From Streptomyces hygroscopicus subsp. hygroscopicus (lineage in GTDB: Bacteria; Actinomycetota; Actinomycetes; Streptomycetales; Streptomycetaceae), in the NCBI RefSeq assembly GCF_030269125.1, contig NZ_BSSM01000002.1, forward strand, positions 310,001-374,000: a stretch of 64,000 nt of DNA, given 5' to 3'. The position numbers and the translations under genes were made by a program. The notes below the pieces were generated by a model. That model was given only the letters and a program-made list of their open reading frames with translations. It did no database searches and was not told where the DNA came from. The number at the start of each line of letters is the position of its first letter. The stretch's first letter is position 1. This document shows positions 19,432 through 29,134 of this stretch, one piece after another.

Positions 19432-20034
19432 GTGTCCGTACTCCCCCTCGTCTTCACCAGTGGCTGGGCCAGCGGCGTCAACGCCTACGCGGTGGTGCTC
19501 CTGCTCGGCCTGTTCGGCGTGACCGGGGTGAGCGACGACGTACCCCAGGCCCTCCAGCGGCCGGAGGTCCTGATCATCGCGGGCGTGCTGTTCCTGTGCG
19601 AGGCGGCCGCCGACAAGGTGCCCTACGTCGACTCCGTATGGGACTCCGTGCACACGGTGGTCCGGCCGGCCGCGGGCGCCTGGGTGGGGGCGCTGCTCGC
19701 CGGGCACAGCGGCTCGTCCTCGGAGGTGGCGGCGGCGCTGATCGGCGGTTCGACGGCGCTGGCCAGCCACTCGGTCAAGGCCGGTACGCGGATGGCGGTC
19801 AACGCCTCGCCGGAACCGTTCAGCAACATCGCGCTGAGCATCGGCGAGGACCTGGGCGTCGGCGCGGTGGTCTCCTTCGCGGTCTTCCATCCGCGGGCCG
19901 CGGCGGTCGTCGCGGCGGTGCTGCTGGTCGCGGGGCTGGCCGCGCTGTTCTTCCTGGTCTCCCGCATCCGGCGCTTCCTGCGCCGCCGCGCCCGGCGCAG
20001 GGAGGAGCGCCACTTGGCCTCGCGGGTGCCCTGA
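19432..20034 (+). CDS. DUF4126 family membrane protein
   Basis: Predicted polytopic membrane protein of 200 residues, function unknown. The pattern LPLVFTSGWASGVNAYAVVLLLGLFG at the N-terminus and GGSTALASHSVKAGTRMAVNASPEPFSN in the middle matches DUF4126. About five hydrophobic helices are visible and the C-terminus is very Arg-rich (cytoplasmic by the positive-inside rule). GTG 19432 is chosen because TACGAT lies 7 nt upstream, which is typical of a leaderless start; an upstream in-frame ATG at 19378 would place the -10 box inside the gene. It is monocistronic or loosely linked to the next gene, which has its own -10 box. Confidence 0.82.
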   Translation: MSVLPLVFTSGWASGVNAYAVVLLLGLFGVTGVSDDVPQALQRPEVLIIAGVLFLCEAAADKVPYVDSVWDSVHTVVRPAAGAWVGALLAGHSGSSSEVAAALIGGSTALASHSVKAGTRMAVNASPEPFSNIALSIGEDLGVGAVVSFAVFHPRAAAVVAAVLLVAGLAALFFLVSRIRRFLRRRARRREERHLASRVP

Positions 20035-20079
20035 GCTGCGACGACCCCTCCCGGCGACCGGATTGTCGGTGGTGGTCGC

Positions 20080-20085
20080 TAGAGT
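20080..20085 (+). promoter_or_regulatory. -10 box for leaderless FAD-enzyme mRNA
   Basis: TAGAGT ends 7 nt before the ATG at 20093 with no Shine-Dalgarno sequence between. This is the classical spacing of a Streptomyces leaderless gene. Confidence 0.55.
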
Positions 20086-20092
20086 CGCGGAC

Positions 20093-21598
20093 ATGGCACG
20101 GATCGTGGTGATGGGCGCCGGTATGGGCGCGATGGCGGCCGCCGCCCGGCTGGCCGTCGCGGGCCACCGGGTGGTGGTGTACGAGCGCACGGACACGTAC
20201 GGCGGCGGGGTGCGCCGGTTCGAGCGGGACGGGTTCGGCTTCGACACCGGCCCGGGGCTGCTGACGCTGCCCGCCGTCTACCGCGACCTGTTCGTCAAGA
20301 CCGGCAAGGAGCCGCTGGAGGACCGCGTCGGACTGGTCCAGGTCGACCCGTCCGCGCGGCACCTGTTCGCCGACGGCACCGAGGTGTCGCTGCCGAACGC
20401 CTCGCGCGCGGGTGTCGTCGCCGCGCTGGACGAAGCACTGGGCGGCGGCGCGGGCGGCCGCTGGGGGGACTTCCTGGTGCGGGCCCGCGAGGCCTGGGAC
20501 CGCACCCGGCGGCCGCTGCTGGAGGAGCCCCTGTGGCCCGACTGGCAGGTGCTGACGGAGAAGGAGCCGTACCCGGCCGTCCCGCACAAGCGGCTGCTGC
20601 GCACCCGGCGGGCGAGCACCCTGGCCGAGGTCGGCGCCTGGGAACTGCGCGACCCCCGCCTCGCGGCCCTGCTCGCGGGATACGCGCTGGCCTACGGCGT
20701 CGACCCGGCCACCGCCCCGGCGAGCGCCGCCGTGCTGCCGTACATGGAGCACGCCTTCGGCACCTGGTATGTGCGCGGCGGCATGAGGGAGTTGGCGCGC
20801 GCGGTGTACGAGCGGTGCCTGGCGCGGCGGGTGGAGTTCGTCTTCGGCGCCGGGATCACGCGGGTGCTGCTGAAGGACGGCCGGGCCACGGGGATCGAGC
20901 TGGAGGGGGGCACCGAGGCCGAGGCGGACTTCGTGGTCGGCGCCGAACCCTGGCGCCTCGGCGGCCTGGTGGAGGGGACGGCGTACGGACCGGGGGCGGT
21001 CGCTCCGGAGCCCGAGGACCGGTTCCCGGGACGGATGGTGGTCTGCCTGGCCCTGCGCGGCGCGCGTGAGCCCGGCGCCGCGCACCGCACGGTCGTGCAC
21101 TCGGCCGACGCCGAGGGCGAACTGGACCTGTTCCGGCACGGCACGCCGCCCGCGCTGCCGACGGTCCGTATCGACCGGCCGGACGACCCGGCGCTGCGCC
21201 CGGACGACGCGCACGAGTCGGTGGTGCTGACGGCGACGGTCCCGGCGGCGACGCGGTACGACTGGGGCGCGCCCGGTGTCGCGGACGCGTTCGCCGAGCG
21301 CATGATCGCCACGGCCGAGCGCGCGCTCCCGCGGCTGCGGGAGCGGACCCTGTGGCGCGAGGTGCGCACCCCCCTGGACACCGCGCGGGAGACGGGCGCG
21401 ACGGGCGGAGCGGTCCCGCCGCCCGCGCTGGCCGCCCCGCGGGGCTCACTGCACCCGGCCAACACCACAGGGATTCCGGGTCTGTTCGCCGTCGGCGGCT
21501 GGTCCCACCCGGGCGGCGGTCTGCCGCACGCGGGCATGTCGGGCGCCCTGGTGTCGGGCCTGATCGTGGAGGGCCCGGACTTCCGGGGCTCTCAGTGA
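20093..21598 (+). CDS. FAD-dependent oxidoreductase, amine oxidase/phytoene desaturase-like
   Basis: Flavoprotein of 501 residues with an N-terminal dinucleotide-binding fold (IVVMGAGMGAMAAAARLAVAGH, glycines at 8-13, then the acidic VVVYERTD end of beta-2) and a C-terminal FAD motif (GLFAVGGWSHPGGGLPHAGMSG). The overall pattern resembles the phytoene desaturase/NAD(P)-binding amine oxidase superfamily. No carotenoid gene (crtB, crtE) is nearby, so a carotenoid role should not be assumed. The ATG start fits a leaderless promoter. It converges on the next gene with a GC-rich hairpin between them. The substrate is unknown. Confidence 0.85.
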   Translation: MARIVVMGAGMGAMAAAARLAVAGHRVVVYERTDTYGGGVRRFERDGFGFDTGPGLLTLPAVYRDLFVKTGKEPLEDRVGLVQVDPSARHLFADGTEVSLPNASRAGVVAALDEALGGGAGGRWGDFLVRAREAWDRTRRPLLEEPLWPDWQVLTEKEPYPAVPHKRLLRTRRASTLAEVGAWELRDPRLAALLAGYALAYGVDPATAPASAAVLPYMEHAFGTWYVRGGMRELARAVYERCLARRVEFVFGAGITRVLLKDGRATGIELEGGTEAEADFVVGAEPWRLGGLVEGTAYGPGAVAPEPEDRFPGRMVVCLALRGAREPGAAHRTVVHSADAEGELDLFRHGTPPALPTVRIDRPDDPALRPDDAHESVVLTATVPAATRYDWGAPGVADAFAERMIATAERALPRLRERTLWREVRTPLDTARETGATGGAVPPPALAAPRGSLHPANTTGIPGLFAVGGWSHPGGGLPHAGMSGALVSGLIVEGPDFRGSQ

Positions 21599-21632
21599 CC
21601 GGGCGGCGAGGCCGGCTGCCCGCGGCGCCCGG

Positions 21633-21670
21633 CCCGCCCCCGGCCGGGGCCGAAGCCGGCCCGGGGCGGG
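21633..21670. terminator. GC-rich hairpin between convergent genes
   Basis: An imperfect inverted repeat (about 21633-21650 with 21655-21670) around CGAA lies between the FAD enzyme (plus) and the Tyr/Gln-rich protein gene (minus). A bidirectional terminator is likely. Confidence 0.5.
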
Positions 21671-21707
21671 TACCCACCCGGTCCCGCGGTCCGGTCGGCG
21701 CCGTGCC

Positions 21708-22613
21708 TCAGTAGCGGTACTGCTCGTCGTACCCGGCGCCCGGCTGTTGTTGGCCGTGACCCTGGTAGGGATACGGCTGCTCCTGCGGGAGTTCGCCGCC
21801 GTGGGTCTCGTCGGTGCGCTGCTGCGGGACCCAGACACCGCCGGGCGGGGTCTGGCCGTAGCCGCCGGCGGCGTACGGGTCCTGGGCGTAACCCTGCTGG
21901 CCGTACTCCTGCTGGGGCTGGGCGTAGCCGGGGTCGTAGCCGGTGCCGGTGTAGGACTGGCTGCCGATGTAGGGGTCGGAGTAGTCGGCGTAGCCCTGTT
22001 GGGGGGCGCCGTCGTAGCCGTAGCCCTGCTGCCCGTAGCCCGAGTAGTCGTAGGGCTGCCCCTGCGAGGGGACGGCGGCGGGGTCGCCGTAGACGCCGTA
22101 GTTGCCGGTGTCGTCGGGCATGGGCTGCGGCTCGTAGACGGCGGCGGGGTCGGCGGCCGGGGGGCGGCCGGGCGAGAAGACGTCGTCGCGGTCGTAGTCG
22201 TCGTAGGCGTCCGGGTCGGGACCGCCCCGGCCGTACGGGTCCTGACCGGGAGCCGGCTCGTCGTCGAGGGGGGCGGGGGCGGGGGCCTCCGCCGGTTCCT
22301 GGCGGTCGGCCCGGCCGCGGCGGCGCTTGCTGCCGCGGGGCTCCACGGCCTCCCCGTCGGGACGCCGGACCGCCCAGCCGGCCGCGAAGCCGCTGCGGAA
22401 GGACAGCGTGACGAGGGTCTGGCCGACCGCGAAGGCGATCGCGCCCGCCCCGATCACGAGGACGGACGGCATCATGACGCCGACCACCACGCCGAGGAAA
22501 CCCGCGAAGGCGAGCAGTCGCCAGCGCAGACGCGCCTTGTACTGCAGCAGTACCTCGCCGAGCAACCACAGCGCGACGACGCCGAACGCGATGTAGAGGA
22601 CCGTCCAGCCCAT
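21708..22613 (-). CDS. Membrane-anchored protein with Tyr/Gln/Gly/Pro-rich tail
   Basis: I do not recognise a named family. The 301-residue protein begins with about three hydrophobic helices (residues 3-22, 31-52, 54-75), then a basic segment (about 88-103, SKRRRGRADR). About 190 residues of low-complexity sequence follow, rich in Tyr, Gln, Gly, Asp and Pro with many GYGQ/GYAQ/YDYSGYG-type repeats. Such tails are usually disordered. GAGAGGGG precedes the ATG at 22611-22613. It lies 56 bp downstream of metF on the same strand, so read-through is possible. The function is unknown; membrane tethering or assembly is only a guess. Confidence 0.85.
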   Translation of the reverse strand: MGWTVLYIAFGVVALWLLGEVLLQYKARLRWRLLAFAGFLGVVVGVMMPSVLVIGAGAIAFAVGQTLVTLSFRSGFAAGWAVRRPDGEAVEPRGSKRRRGRADRQEPAEAPAPAPLDDEPAPGQDPYGRGGPDPDAYDDYDRDDVFSPGRPPAADPAAVYEPQPMPDDTGNYGVYGDPAAVPSQGQPYDYSGYGQQGYGYDGAPQQGYADYSDPYIGSQSYTGTGYDPGYAQPQQEYGQQGYAQDPYAAGGYGQTPPGGVWVPQQRTDETHGGELPQEQPYPYQGHGQQQPGAGYDEQYRY

Positions 22614-22669
22614 GTACGCCCCTCTCCCAGTGGCCGTTACGCAGTGTGTCGCAACAGGGTGCGGCAGGT

Positions 22670-23605
<936 letters not shown>

Positions 23606-23726
23606 GCCAGGGGACGCCGGTCCCCCAACCGAACAGCGGCAATTTGCCCGAATTGTCGACTTGTCGTCCACCCCTTGGGACGGACTGCCGCAAACGGGGT
23701 CGCGACGGCGGCCCTCGGCGAGGCGC

Positions 23727-24374
23727 TCAGACCTGCCGCAGCCGCTTCGCGAACTCGGCCGCCGCGGCACCCGGGTCGTCGGCCTCGGTGAGCGCGCGGA
23801 CGACGACCACCCGCCGGGCGCCGGCCGCCAGCACCTCGTCCAGGTTGCCGAGGTCGATGCCGCCGATGGCGAACCAGGGGCGCCCGGTGCCGAGCGCGGC
23901 CGTGTACCGGACCAGGTCGAGGCCCGGGGCGGGCCGGCCGGGCTTGGTGGGGGTGGGCCAGCAGGGGCCGGTGCAGAAGTAGTCCACGCCCTCCTGGACG
24001 GCGGCCGCGGCGGCCTCCTCCTCGGTGTGCGTGGAGCGGCCGATCAGCACGTCGGGGCCGAGGATCGCGCGGGCCGCGGGGACCGGCAGGTCGCCCTGGC
24101 CGAGGTGGAGCACGTCGGCCCCGGCCGCGTGGGCGACGTCGGCCCGGTCGTTGACCGCGAGGAGCCTGCCGTGCCGGGCGCAGGCCTCGGCGAGGATCTC
24201 CAGGTACGCCAGTTCCTCGGCGGCCTCCATGCCCTTGTCGCGCAGTTGCACGATGTCGACACCGCCGGCCAGCACCGCGTCCAGGAACTCGGCGAGGTCG
24301 CCCTGGCGCCTGCGGGCGTCCGTGCACAGGTACAGCCGGGCGTCGGCGAGTTCGGCGCGGGCGGTGTCGGACAT
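23727..24374 (-). CDS. thiE: Thiamine-phosphate synthase
   Basis: Joins HMP-pyrophosphate and the thiazole phosphate to give thiamine monophosphate. The protein of 215 residues has the ThiE TIM-barrel with [48 protein letters not shown] and [18 protein letters not shown] motifs. The ATG at 24372-24374 is chosen with GGGGGGA upstream; the longer frame to 24431 lacks support. It is transcribed away from, and 2.4 kb from, the thiOSG operon, and no TPP riboswitch is seen before it, so it may not share their control. Confidence 0.95.
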   Translation of the reverse strand: MSDTARAELADARLYLCTDARRRQGDLAEFLDAVLAGGVDIVQLRDKGMEAAEELAYLEILAEACARHGRLLAVNDRADVAHAAGADVLHLGQGDLPVPAARAILGPDVLIGRSTHTEEEAAAAAVQEGVDYFCTGPCWPTPTKPGRPAPGLDLVRYTAALGTGRPWFAIGGIDLGNLDEVLAAGARRVVVVRALTEADDPGAAAAEFAKRLRQV

Positions 24375-24413
24375 GCGTGGGTCCCCCCGGGGTCGTGTGT
24401 CTGCTGGGTCGGC

Positions 24414-24450
24414 GGGTGGCGCACGGCGCACCGGGCGTCGTGCGCCACCC
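24414..24450 (-). terminator. Terminator after the Rv2175c-like gene
   Basis: A perfect 12-bp stem (24414-24425 with 24439-24450) with a 13-nt loop lies 17 bp after the stop of the minus-strand gene at 24467, separating it from thiE. Confidence 0.75.
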
Positions 24451-24466
24451 CCTCAGGCGGTCGGGC

Positions 24467-24832
24467 TCAGACGGCGAGCGCCTGGGCGCGGCGCTTCACC
24501 TCCGTGCCGCGATTCTCGCTGAGAGCCTGCGCGGGGGTGCCGGGCAGGGTCGGGTCGGGGGTGAAGAGCCATTCGATCATCTCTTCGACCGTGAAGCCGT
24601 CGTCCCGCAGGAGCGTCAGGGTGCCGGACAGGCCCTTGACGACCTTGTCCCCGTCGATGAAGGCGGCGGGGACGTGCAGCGCGCGGTTCTCACCTCGGCG
24701 TACGGCGATGAGCTGGCCCTCCTTGACCAGCTGCCGGACGCGCGTCACCTCGACGCCGAGCTGTTCGGCGATGTCGGGGAGGGTGAGCCAGGCGGGGACG
24801 AGAGCGTCGATCTTCGTGTCAATCTCGGTCAC
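24467..24832 (-). CDS. Rv2175c-family DNA-binding protein
   Basis: Small protein of 121 residues with an N-terminal winged-helix-like domain (LTLPDIAEQLGVEVTRVRQLVKEGQL) and a C-terminal DUF with FIDGDKVVKGLSGTLTLLRDDGF. It matches the actinobacterial Rv2175c family; in M. tuberculosis that protein is a DNA-binding substrate of the Ser/Thr kinase PknL. A Ser/Thr kinase is encoded 4.3 kb away here (29135), so a similar link is possible but not shown. The GTG start has TACGCT (24839-24844) 6 nt upstream, indicating a leaderless mRNA. The start supplies only VTEIDTK before the domain, against the longer phospho-acceptor tail in Rv2175c. Confidence 0.85.
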   Translation of the reverse strand: MTEIDTKIDALVPAWLTLPDIAEQLGVEVTRVRQLVKEGQLIAVRRGENRALHVPAAFIDGDKVVKGLSGTLTLLRDDGFTVEEMIEWLFTPDPTLPGTPAQALSENRGTEVKRRAQALAV

Positions 24833-24953
24833 GGGTACAGCGTAGGCGTTCGACGGGGGGTGGTGCCTTATGTCGCCTTCGACCGCGGCTGCGTCGGGGG
24901 TGGTCCGCGCGCGGGCGGGAGCAGCCGCCGACCGGTACCACCCCCGGCGCCGG

Positions 24954-26186
24954 CTAGTCCGCCGTGGCGTCCTTGAGGGGCCTTCCCGGGTCCGCCAGCG
25001 CCTCCGCGTCCATCGCGCGGCCCGCCTCGATCAGCTTCCGGCCCTGGGCCAGGTCCCGCGGGCGGCCCACCGCCAGGAGGGCGACGAGGCGGCCCTCGCG
25101 CAGCCAGCACACCGTCCAGGCCGGGCTCCGCGGGTCGCCGCGCCAGACCAGCCGGTCGGCGGCGGCGTGGTGGCCGGCGTACTGGACGAAGCGGCCGAAC
25201 TGCTCGGACCAGAAGTACGGCACCGGGTCGTAGACCGCGGCGGTCTCGCCCAGGATGTTGGCGGCGACGGTGCGCGGGCCCTGGAGGGCGTTGTCCCAGT
25301 GGTGGACGAGCAGCCGTTCGCCGTAGCGGGCCGAGGGGAAGGAGGCGCAGTCGCCGACGGCGTACACGTCGGGCGCGGAGGCGCGCAGCCGGGCGTCGGT
25401 GACGACCTCGCCGAACGCGCCCAGTTCGATGCCGGAGCCGGCCAGCCAGGCCGTGGCGGGGCGGGCGCCGACGCCGACGACGACAGCGCCCGCGGGCAGC
25501 CGGGTGCCGTCGGCGAGCACCACCGCGCCGGGCTCGACGCGCTCCACCCGCGCGCCGGTGCGCAGTTCGGCGCCGCTGTCGGCGTACCAGCCGGCCATCG
25601 GCGCGGCGACCTCGGCGGGCAGCACCCCGGCGAGCGGCCGGTCGGCGGCCTCCACCACGGTCACCGCGCAGCCCGCCTCCCGGGCGGCGGTGGCGAACTC
25701 GGCGCCGATCCAGCCGGCGCCGACGACCACGATGTCGTGCCGCCGGGCGAGCACGGGCCGCAGGCGTTCGGCGTCGTCCAGGGTGCGCAGCAGGTGCACT
25801 CCGGGGACGCCCTCGGTGCCGGGCAGGGTGACCGGCTCGGCACCGGTGGCCAGCACCAGGACGTCGTACGGCACCGGGCCCGTCTCGGTGTCCAGTTCGT
25901 GGTCGGCGGGGCGGACGCCGAGGACCTCGCAGCCGAGCCGGAGGTCGACGCCGAGCGAGTCGAAGTCGAGGTCGAAGGCGGAGTCCTCGGCCTTGCCGAG
26001 CAGGACGGCCTTGGACAGCGGCGGCCGGTCGTACGGCTGGTGCGGTTCGGCGCCGATGACGGTCACGCCGCCCGTGAAGCCCTGTTCCCGCAGGGCGACC
26101 GCGGTCTGCACCCCGGCCATGCCCGCGCCGACGACGACCACGCGCCGCGTCCCTGCCGTGCCCTCCCGGGCCGTCTGCTCGCTCAC
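24954..26186 (-). CDS. FAD-dependent pyridine nucleotide oxidoreductase (ferredoxin reductase-like)
   Basis: Two-domain flavoprotein of 410 residues: FAD motif VVVVGAGMAGVQTAVAL (about 16-32), NAD(P)H motif IVVVGAGWIGAEFATAA (about 151-167), and the FAD-contacting VYAVGDCASF in the last third. The C-terminal region with HHWDNALQGPRTVAANILG and FWSEQFG resembles the reductases of multicomponent oxygenases and rubredoxin/ferredoxin reductases. No partner ferredoxin or P450 is adjacent, so the electron acceptor is unknown. The GTG at 26184-26186 follows TATGGT (26193-26198) at 6 nt, so the mRNA is probably leaderless. It might also be transcribed with the small gene upstream. Confidence 0.88.
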   Translation of the reverse strand: MSEQTAREGTAGTRRVVVVGAGMAGVQTAVALREQGFTGGVTVIGAEPHQPYDRPPLSKAVLLGKAEDSAFDLDFDSLGVDLRLGCEVLGVRPADHELDTETGPVPYDVLVLATGAEPVTLPGTEGVPGVHLLRTLDDAERLRPVLARRHDIVVVGAGWIGAEFATAAREAGCAVTVVEAADRPLAGVLPAEVAAPMAGWYADSGAELRTGARVERVEPGAVVLADGTRLPAGAVVVGVGARPATAWLAGSGIELGAFGEVVTDARLRASAPDVYAVGDCASFPSARYGERLLVHHWDNALQGPRTVAANILGETAAVYDPVPYFWSEQFGRFVQYAGHHAAADRLVWRGDPRSPAWTVCWLREGRLVALLAVGRPRDLAQGRKLIEAGRAMDAEALADPGRPLKDATAD

Positions 26187-26218
26187 CCGATCACCATAGA
26201 CAGATGACGATCAGTCAG

Positions 26219-26569
26219 TCATCCGGCGTGCGCGCCGACCTCTTCCACGACGCTCGTGCCGGAGCCCGGACCGGATTCCCACTCCCACGTCTCCTCCAGG
26301 CGCGCCCGGCCGTCCGGCAGCTCCACGACCGTGGACACGCAGTGACCGCAGGCCGTGGTGCCGTCGGTCCGCAGCTGCACGTACCGGAAGTCCAGGCGGT
26401 CCCCCGCGCGGGTGCCGACCAGATGACCGCGGACGATGTCGCCGCCCTGGTACTCGGCCCAGACCGCGCCGTCCTCCTCGTGGTAGGCGAAGCGGGTCCG
26501 CGTACCCACCTGACCTGCGGACTGGTCGGCGACGGGGGCGAGGACCAGTCCGTCCAACGACAGGGTCAT
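26219..26569 (-). CDS. Small conserved hypothetical protein
   Basis: A protein of 116 residues that I do not assign to a named domain. It has a regular beta-rich pattern (LVGTRAGDRLDFRYVQLRTDGTTACGHCVSTVVELPDGRARLEETWEW) with one CGHC pair. Similar Streptomyces proteins are sometimes labelled N-acetylglutamate synthase, which the length and lack of a GNAT fold do not support. The ATG at 26567-26569 lies after a GGGAG about 11 nt upstream. It is divergent from the thiOSG operon and its start is close to that operon's promoter. Its stop lies 32 bp before the FAD oxidoreductase start. Confidence 0.7.
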   Translation of the reverse strand: MTLSLDGLVLAPVADQSAGQVGTRTRFAYHEEDGAVWAEYQGGDIVRGHLVGTRAGDRLDFRYVQLRTDGTTACGHCVSTVVELPDGRARLEETWEWESGPGSGTSVVEEVGAHAG

Positions 26570-26583
26570 GAGCAAGGGCTCCC

Positions 26584-26613
26584 TTACGGGTGACGAGTGG
26601 GGCGGGCTAGGGT
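26584..26613 (+). promoter_or_regulatory. Candidate promoter of the thiOSG operon
   Basis: TTACGG (26584-26589) and TAGGGT (26608-26613) are 18 bases apart. Transcription would begin near 26620, just before the TPP riboswitch. Confidence 0.5.
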
Positions 26614-26627
26614 GGCCACCGTACAAG

Positions 26628-26720
26628 CACTCGCGGGAGCCCGGACGCACCGGGCTGAGAGGGAGGCTGGCGGCCTCCGACCGTACGAACCTGATCCGGG
26701 TCATGCCGGCGAAGGGAGGG
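26628..26720 (+). ncRNA. TPP (THI-box) riboswitch
   Basis: This leader of the thiO gene carries the conserved THI-box sequences: CGGGAGCCC-like 5' part, GGGCTGAGAGGGAGGC, GACCGTACGAACCTGATCCGGGTCATGCC, and the closing GGCGAAGGGAGGG. It binds thiamine pyrophosphate and represses thiamine genes (known for the class). The last bases GGGAGGGG are also the ribosome site of thiO at 26732, and CTC near 26631 can pair with GAG there. I infer translational control by sequestering the ribosome site in helix P1. Confidence 0.95.
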
Positions 26721-26731
26721 GCTGGACGCCC

Positions 26732-27928
26732 ATGTCGTCACGTACGTCACGTACATCCGGCACATCGGACACATCCGACGTCCTCGTCATCGGGGGCGGG
26801 ATCATCGGCCTGGTCACGGCCTGGCGCGCGGCGTGCCGCGGGCTCGCCACGGCGGTGGTGGACCCGGCGCCGGGGGGCGGGGCCGCGCAGGTCGCGGCGG
26901 GGATGCTGGCCGCGGTCAGCGAACTGCACTACGGCGAGGAGGGGCTGCTCGCGCTCAATCTGGAGTCGGCGCGCCGCTACCCCGACTTCGTGGCCGAGCT
27001 GACCGAGGCGAGCGGCCGGGACCTCGGCTACCGCCGCTGCGGCACGCTCGCCGTCGCGCTGGACGCCGACGACCGCGCCCATCTGCGCGAACTGCACGCC
27101 CTCCAGCAGCGCTGCGGGCTCGACTCCGAGTGGCTGCCGGGGCGGGAGTGCCGGCGCCTGGAGCCGATGCTGGCACCCGGGGTACGCGGCGGGCTGCGGG
27201 TCGACGGCGACCACCAGATCGATCCGCGCCGGCTGGCCGCGGCGCTGGTGACCGCGTGCGAACGGGCCGGGGTGGTGTTCCACCGGGCGTGGGCCGAGCG
27301 GCTGGACGTCGCACGGGAGCGGGCCACCGGAGTCACCGCGGCGGACGGCACGACGCTGGCCGCCGGGCAGGTGGTGCTCGCGGGCGGGAGCCTCAGCGGG
27401 CGGCTCGCCGGGGTGCCGGAGGCGGCGCTGCCGCCGGTGCGGCCGGTGAAGGGCCAGGTGCTGCGGCTGACGGTGCCGCCGCGGTACGCGCCGTTCCTCA
27501 GCCGTACCGTGCGGGCCGTGGTGCGCGGCGGGCAGGTGTATCTCGTGCCGCGGGAGAACGGCGAGCTGGTCGTCGGCGCCACCACCGAGGAGCAGGGCTG
27601 GGACACGACGGTCACCGCGGGCGGGGTGTACGAGCTGCTGCGCGACGCGCACGAGCTGGTGCCGGGCATCACCGAGCTGCCGCTGACCGAGACGCGGGCC
27701 GGGCTGCGGCCCGGTTCCCCCGACAACGCGCCGCTGCTCGGGCCGTCCGGGCTCGACGGGCTGCTGCTGGCGACCGGGCACCATCGCAACGGGGTGCTGC
27801 TCACGCCGGTCACCGGGGATGTGATGGGGCAGTTGCTGGCCGGCGGTCCGCTGCCCGAGGAAGCCCGTCCGTTCACACCGGAGCGCTTCGGCGCGATCCG
27901 CACCCAGCAACTGGAGCAGCCCGCATGA
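26732..27928 (+). CDS. thiO: Glycine oxidase ThiO
   Basis: FAD enzyme that oxidises glycine to iminoacetate (dehydroglycine), the donor for the thiazole ring of thiamine. The 398-residue DAO-family protein has the FAD motif VLVIGGGIIGLVTAWRAACRG at about residues 13-33, GLRVDGDHQIDPRRLAAAL, and a C-terminal TRAGLRPGSPDNAPLLG with LLLATGHHRNGVLLTPVTG. The first 12 residues are a Ser/Thr-rich tail; the ATG at 26732 is the best-placed start after the riboswitch ribosome site. The stop overlaps thiS as ATGA. First gene of the TPP-controlled thiO-thiS-thiG operon. Confidence 0.95.
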   Translation: MSSRTSRTSGTSDTSDVLVIGGGIIGLVTAWRAACRGLATAVVDPAPGGGAAQVAAGMLAAVSELHYGEEGLLALNLESARRYPDFVAELTEASGRDLGYRRCGTLAVALDADDRAHLRELHALQQRCGLDSEWLPGRECRRLEPMLAPGVRGGLRVDGDHQIDPRRLAAALVTACERAGVVFHRAWAERLDVARERATGVTAADGTTLAAGQVVLAGGSLSGRLAGVPEAALPPVRPVKGQVLRLTVPPRYAPFLSRTVRAVVRGGQVYLVPRENGELVVGATTEEQGWDTTVTAGGVYELLRDAHELVPGITELPLTETRAGLRPGSPDNAPLLGPSGLDGLLLATGHHRNGVLLTPVTGDVMGQLLAGGPLPEEARPFTPERFGAIRTQQLEQPA

Positions 27929-28146
27929 GCGCCGTCCCGTCCACCGTCAGCATCTCCGTCAACGGACAGTCCCGGAAGGTCGCGCCGGGAACCGCGCTCG
28001 ACGCCGTCGTACGGTCCCTCGTACCGGCCCCTTCCGGGGTCGCGGCCGCCGTCAACGAGACCGTCGTGCCCCGGGCGCAGTGGGCGGGGACGGCGCTCGT
28101 CGAGGGCGACCGGGTCGAGGTCCTCACCGCGGTGCAGGGGGGTTGA
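27925..28146 (+). CDS. thiS: Sulfur carrier protein ThiS
   Basis: Ubiquitin-like protein of 73 residues whose C-terminal Gly-Gly is adenylated and turned into a thiocarboxylate that supplies sulfur to ThiG. The C-terminus VQGG and the beta-grasp pattern (SISVNGQSRKVAPGTALDAVV) are clear. The ATG overlaps the thiO stop and the thiG GTG begins 4 nt after the thiS stop, so all three are tightly coupled. No ThiF-type activating enzyme is present in the window; a MoeB/ThiF-type protein elsewhere must serve. Confidence 0.96.
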   Translation: MSAVPSTVSISVNGQSRKVAPGTALDAVVRSLVPAPSGVAAAVNETVVPRAQWAGTALVEGDRVEVLTAVQGG

Positions 28147-28944
<798 letters not shown>

Positions 28945-29122
28945 GCCGGGACGCGCGCGCCGCCGGCGGTCACCGGCCGTGGCGGCCCGGGTCCGGGCGC
29001 GGAGCGGGTCGCCGCGCCGCGCCTCCACCGGAATATCGCGTCCCCGCGTGGGAAGCGTCACAGGTCCGCTGCAGTACGCGGGCGGGCGGGACCGACGGGC
29101 GGGGGATGTCCGCGGGGACTCG

Positions 29123-29128
29123 TAGACT
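29123..29128 (+). promoter_or_regulatory. -10 box for leaderless kinase mRNA
   Basis: TAGACT ends 6 nt before the GTG at 29135, and no ribosome site precedes that codon. A leaderless transcript is inferred. Confidence 0.5.
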
Positions 29129-29134
29129 CGGCGT

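Noticed and set aside
20093..21598. Carotenoid (phytoene desaturase) gene
   Set aside because: The flavin fold fits, but no crtB/crtE/crtY genes are near and substrate-specific features cannot be seen. Kept as a general FAD oxidoreductase.
26219..26569. N-acetylglutamate synthase
   Set aside because: The label is sometimes given to similar short Streptomyces proteins, but no GNAT motif is visible in 116 residues.
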